From: Diogma glabrata
Lineage: Eukaryota > Arthropoda > Insecta > Diptera > Cylindrotomidae
Direction: 5' to 3'
DNA: 64,000 nucleotides
NCBI GenBank assembly: GCA_963693315.1
Contig: OY856186.1
Coordinates: 132,405,903-132,469,902, forward strand
Shown here: positions 59,639-64,000 of the stretch, one piece after another
How positions within the stretch are numbered: the stretch's first letter is position 1
How the letters are laid out: the number at the start of each line of letters is the position of its first letter
Notes under the pieces: generated by a model
Told to the model about the DNA's origin: nothing
What the model saw: only the letters and a program-made list of their open reading frames with translations
The model's database searches: none
Translations under genes and position numbers: made by a program

Positions 59639-62600
59639 TTAGTGTGTCTGTTCGAAATGAACAGCTTTGTGTGTTCGAGAAGCTGGTGAACGATCAGCTG
59701 AACACAAGATACCATACGCTGGCTTCAACCTGTCGATCGAGACAGATTGTTGTTTGCCTTTGATGTCGATAACGAAATGTTTTCGTAGACGTCGTATGAT
59801 TCTGTATGGACCTTGATATGGGGTTTGTAAACCAGTGCGTACTCTATCAACCCTAACGAAAACGTAGTCGCAGTTCTCTAGCGACTTTGGAACAAATATG
59901 CCGTTTTGTTTGGTTTGTCGTGTAGCTGTTGGAATTAAGTGTGCATTGTATCTCGAAGTTGATCAATGACTGTATCATGAGAAGGCAGCTGTGAAAGAGG
60001 ATTTTCAACAAAGAACTCACCGGGCTGTTTCAGTGTTTGTCCGTAGAGAAGTTCTGCGGGTGAGCACTTCAGATCTTCTTTCACTGTAGCTCGAATACCT
60101 AAAAGAATGATTGGTATTTTGGAGCTCCACTGAGTGGTGTTGCCTCTGGCCATAAGTGCAGTTTTTAATTGTCGATGGAACCGTTCTACTATTCCGTTCG
60201 CTTGTTGATGGTAGGCCGTTGTACGTATCCGATGTGAGCTTAAAAGGTTCGTTAATTCAGAGAATAGTTTTGACTCAAATTGTGTTCCCTGATCAGTTGT
60301 GATGTGCAGTGGAACGCCGAATCGTGATACGTAATTCTTGACAAAAGTCGTGGCTATGGTAGCAGCAGACATGTCAGACATAATATAAGCTTCTGGCCAT
60401 CGAGTGAATCGATCAACGCAAGTTAAAATTTAAGAACATCCATTAGAAGGAGGAAGTGGTCCTACGATATCTATATGGATGTGTACGAAACGAGATTGTG
60501 GAATTTCGAATTGTCCAGTTGGACTTTTTGTATGTCGTTGGACCTTAGAGCGTTGGCAAGGTAAACAAGATTTTGACCCATGATTAATATCTTTATTAAT
60601 ACTGGGCCAAAAATATCGAGCTGTAATCAATTTACGAGTACCGTTGACACCAGGATGTGACAAGTTGTGTAAAGTGTTAAAGACAGTTTTGCGTAATGGT
60701 TCTGCGATGTATGGGTGATTGTTACCCGTTGATGTTTCGCAGACTATTTCGAATCCTGGAAGTTTAAAAAGCTCTAGTTTCATTGATGAACTAGCGTGAC
60801 ATACGGAACCAGAAAATAAATTCTGAAGTTCTAAGTCTGCTTTTTGTGCAGCGATGATAGCATCGTAGTTGAAGTGAGTCTCAACTGATGCAGTTTCGTT
60901 GTCGGATGCACGAGATAATGCATCCGCGACTGTGTTGTCTTTACCTTGCACATGCTGGATATCGGTAGTAAATTGACTAATAAAATCTAAATGGCGAGAT
61001 TGCCTTGGATTTCGTTCCGTTTTAGATTGTATTGCACGAGTGAGAGGTTTGTGGTCAGTGTAAATTGTGAATTCACGACCCTCGACAAAATACCTGAAGT
61101 GTTTTATAGCTAGGTAAATTGCAAGTAGCTCTCGATCGAATGCAGAGTATTTAGTTTCAGCGTCTGAAAGCTTCATTGAGAAAAAATCCCAATGGCTCCC
61201 AACAATCATTATTACGTTGTTGCAACACTGCTCCGACAGCAATGTTCGATGCATCCGTAGTGATACTGTATGCAGAATCGTTATGTGGATGCACTAACAA
61301 CGTGATATTACCCAATTCAGTTTTCAACTTGGTGAATGCGAGTTGACATTCGTTTGGCCAAGTGAAATTTTTCGGAGTCTTGGGCTTCTTTAGTAAAGCG
61401 GCCAAGTGTGAATGAATTGGAGCAAGTGTATCAGCTAGTTTCGGTATGAATCTATGATAATAATTTATCATACCGATGAATTTCTGCATACGTTTGATTG
61501 TTGTTGGTGCTGGGAGTTCCGTCCGTAATGGCATTAATTCGTTCTTGAGAAGGCAGAATACCATTAGGTGTTATCGTGTGGCTGAGGAAATCGAGAGTGT
61601 TTGCGCCGAAAACGCATTATGAACTCTTTAAATGAACGCCAAACTCGCTAAGTTTCTGGAAGAGTTATTCCAAATGGAGTTTGTGTTGTTCCTCATTTTT
61701 CGATGCCACTAAAATATCGTCGATGTAGACGAATACGAAGTCTAAATCTCGAACGATTTCGTTAATGAAACGCTGAAACGTTTGTGCAGCATTACGTAAG
61801 CCGAATGGCATCCGAGTGAATTCGAAGAGGCCAAATGGAGTGGTAATAGCAGTTTTGTGAATATCTTCATTCGCAACTGGAATGAGATGATATGCTCTAA
61901 CAAGGTCAATTTTGGAAAAAATTTTGCAACCATACAAATTCATCGAAAAATTTTGTATGTGTGGTATCGGATAGCGATAAGGAATCGCGACCGCGTTTAA
62001 CCTGCGATAATCTCCACATGGTCTCCAGTCGACATCTTTCATTCGAACCATGTGAAGCGGACAAGATACAGAGGAAGAAGAAATGCGACAAATGCCAAGT
62101 TCAACCATGTGTTGAAATTCTGTGAACGCAGCTTTTTGACGAATAGGATCTAGTCTGTGTAGTCTTGATACAGGCAAGTGCCCAGTGGTAACAATGTGAT
62201 GTACAACGTTATGTTTGACCGGTAAATTGTAGTTCGGCTCTGCTGTTAGGGAAGGATACTTCGTTAGTAGCAGGCCGTAATCGTTGTCGATCGTAAAATG
62301 GATGGGTGTTGGCGTATCAACACTGGCCATTGTGGCATGGATTGAGAGCTGGGTAGCTGAATCAATCAGCCGTTTTTGTTTGAGATCAACAAGTAGGCCA
62401 AATTTACTGAGAAAATCAGCGCCAATGATCGGACGATTCACTTGCGCTAGTACGAAAGCGTGTGTGAATGTTCGTTTTAGGCCGATATCTACCTGTAGGA
62501 GTTTTGTTCCGAAGGTATTGATTTTCGTGCCGTTGGCAGCTGATAAGGCTAGATCCGGAAATTTTGAACTGAATGTTACTGATTTATAAAGATTGACTGG

Positions 62601-62948
62601 GAGCACCGAAAGGTCTGCCCCCGTGTCTGTAAGAAAGGTTTGTTTGTTGGTGTTGTCATATAAGAATAGACGACTGGAATACTTGGTATCGACCACAGCT
62701 GTCTCGACCTCGAGCTTTAACCGTTTTTTGTATTTAGGGATTGGTCTATCTCCATAGCGCTCTTGGATGCACCATGACCAAATGTGCATGGAGATCTGCA
62801 TTTGCGTGCTGCAGTTCCAAACGTTTGATGGTAGTAACATATACCATTTTTGTTCCTCGGTCTTCTTTGCGATCTCGACCGTAGTCGGTATGGAGATGAT
62901 GATCTGCCGCGATAGTTTGAATTGGTGAAATAGTTCCGATTTCTTCAA
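59639..62948 (-). pseudogene. gypsy-C Pol, multiply interrupted
   Basis: In order on the minus strand: protease [12 protein letters not shown] (62610 region). RT with [47 protein letters not shown] and catalytic YIDD ([11 protein letters not shown], 61720 region). TAA stops after HKLHLE (61662) and near 61620. A frameshift before 61560. RNase H with TTDASNIAVGAVLQQ, a one-base insertion in a T run at about 61180-61187, then YTDHKPL. Integrase HPGV...CLPCQRSK and HIDIVGPL, then a TAA at 60427-60429 in place of an aromatic codon. TTDQGTQFESKL and ANGIVERF at 60300-60180. A frameshift near 59950. A final module (TPYQGPYRIIRRL) is the GPY/F domain, ending at 59639. It cannot make a working enzyme. 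Confidence 0.88.
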
Positions 62949-63545
62949 CTAGATCTTAACCGCTGAGTTAGTTGGTTGAACTGTCGTTCTAGTTTTTCTA
63001 GTCGACCTTCTACTGTGTCACGTTTGACTGAGCGATGCTGACGAACCTCATTTATTTGCGTTCGACTATTGCCAACTGCCATCGCTTCATACATTTTATC
63101 CCCCATTGTCGCCATGTTGTCTACTGTTGTTGAGTCGGGTATGGCAGCTAGTGGTATTCTTATTACCTCTGGTAAATTGCGAACCCAGAGCGATCGTACT
63201 AATTTTTCACTAAAACTATTACCAGCTAGCTGTTTAATATGCCGTAGGTGGATGGTGTTTGATCACCTAAATCTTGTGCTGTTAAGAGCATTTCTAAGCG
63301 TCGCTCATCCGATGGTTTGTTCTGCGACTTGGAACCAAATTTGTGGTCGTCGTTCCCACAACGGCTGCAGTTTCAAATTAGAGGCAGAGCCAAGCTTTAA
63401 AGAGTCGTCTCTTTTGATATCTTGAGCTGCAGCCAAATTCTGTAACTGTGAAGCGGTGAAGTGATAAAAATTTCTTCGTTTCTTTTCATTAAAAAACTTA
63501 TCACTTCACCGCTTCACAATTACAGAATTTGGCTGCTGGACTCAT
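62786..63545 (-). pseudogene. gypsy-C Gag, internally deleted
   Basis: The ATG at 63545 starts MSPAA and is interrupted after a few codons by the 106-bp MITE (63430-63535). It continues as QDIKRDDSLKLG and LQPLWERRPQIWF, then a deletion of perhaps 60-70 codons, as judged from the usual spacing in this group. KPSDERRLEMLLTAQDLGDQ follows, then a frameshift and IKQLAGNSFSEKLVRSLW. The zinc motif [18 protein letters not shown] (62786-62839) has C-X2-H-X9-C-X3-C, the CHCC type reported for CsRn1-clade Gag proteins. Non-functional. Confidence 0.8.
63430..63535. mobile_element. 106-bp palindromic MITE, copy 2
   Basis: Same length, orientation and arms as 13649-13754, with a few base differences. 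The target duplication ctg lies at 63427-63429 and 63536-63538. Removing it restores continuity of the gypsy-C gag 5' end, which dates the MITE after gypsy-C. Confidence 0.9.
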
Positions 63546-64000
63546 TTTTTCGTCGTCCGATATTTGGTTGACGGTAAGGTAAAATATAAATAAGTAATCG
63601 CGTAAAAGAAACGTTAACGTTAAAACAAATAAGTAAACGCGATATTCCGTGTGTATTGTGAATACCACTGATTCGTGGTTCAGTGCGCTTGTTATTTTAC
63701 AAAACAAATAGTGGAGAGTTAAATATAAGAGAAGACTAAAATACCTGAATAAAAATATCTAAAAATTTATATAAAAATAATTTTCTCCAAAAAAAAATAT
63801 GATTTAAGCAAAAAAATTTATGTAATTAATTACCCAACACCGTAATGTTCTTTAATTATATTATTATTTATCAAATTTAACTGATTTGAATTCAAAGTAA
63901 AAAAAATTAAAAAAAAATCTTTTTTTTCAATTGTTTTAAAGATAAGCAAAGCAAACTAAATTAAATGAAAAATTTAGATCAAAGTAAAAACAAAATAATA
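63546..64000 (-). other. gypsy-C leader and flank
   Basis: No gene. The sequence upstream of the gag ATG becomes very AT-rich towards the window end. No copy of the gypsy-C LTR text is recognisable here, so the 5' LTR must lie beyond the edge or be lost. Confidence 0.5.

Larger units (their letters stand above)
59504..64000 (-). mobile_element. gypsy-C: decayed CsRn1/Kabuki-like Ty3/gypsy element
   Basis: Minus strand, running off the right edge. From the 3' side: LTR part 59504-59609 (continuing at 45141-45303), pol pseudogene, gag pseudogene starting at 63545, then leader. The Gag CHCC zinc motif and the pol boxes match the CsRn1 group. The 5' LTR is not in the window. Frames are interrupted by stops, frameshifts, a gag deletion and a MITE. 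Confidence 0.85.

Overview
This window looks like an AT-rich, repeat-dense piece of an arthropod genome, most likely an insect. It has a 200-N scaffold gap, long (AT)n and (CA)n microsatellites, and a crowd of eukaryotic transposons (jockey-type, RTE-type and Penelope-like retroelements, Helitrons, hAT, and Ty3/gypsy elements with insect-style tRNA-Lys primer sites). I see no convincing host gene, rRNA, tRNA or CRISPR array. Nearly every believable reading frame belongs to a mobile element, and most lie on the minus strand. All family calls come from motif recognition and no database was searched.

Layout. 1-6.4 kb: scaffold gap, (AT)n, a DNA transposon with about 0.5-kb terminal inverted repeats around a broken transposase (1.2-4.2 kb), and a 328-bp tandem array (5.1-6.1 kb). 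6.46-10.81 kb: a full-length jockey-type non-LTR element with a 12-bp target duplication and one frameshift in its reverse transcriptase. 10.9-16.1 kb: a Penelope-like fragment, a tandem array of Helitron-like N-terminal exons, a 106-bp MITE inside another repeat, and a decayed ZMYM1-like hAT transposase. 16.92-27.33 kb: gypsy-A, a complete young Ty3/gypsy element (1,143-bp LTRs, intact gag and pol). 27.3-36.3 kb: non-coding DNA with a solo copy of the long inverted repeat, a CACTA-like non-autonomous element and perfect palindromes. 36.4-41.2 kb: two decayed non-LTR elements. 41.18-42.78 kb: a non-autonomous Helitron with both ends. 45.30-59.50 kb: gypsy-B, with unusually long (about 3.1 kb) LTRs, inserted into the 3' LTR of an older CsRn1/Kabuki-like element, gypsy-C, whose decayed pol and gag fill 59.6-63.5 kb. 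A second copy of the 106-bp MITE sits in the gag of gypsy-C.

How the parts relate. gypsy-A and gypsy-B are relatives: matching pol layout, matching integrase and RT boxes, Lys-type primer sites and 4-bp target duplications. Their Gag N termini differ. gypsy-A starts with a short SAP-like helix pair, while gypsy-B starts with a textbook RING-H2 finger of the ubiquitin-ligase type. The RING-Gag is the most unusual item here. The LTRs of gypsy-B also hold minisatellites and a cysteine-rich reading frame whose two copies differ by an in-frame 12-bp indel. The nesting gives a relative chronology: gypsy-C is old (stops, frameshifts, gag deletion), while gypsy-B and gypsy-A are young, with few LTR differences.
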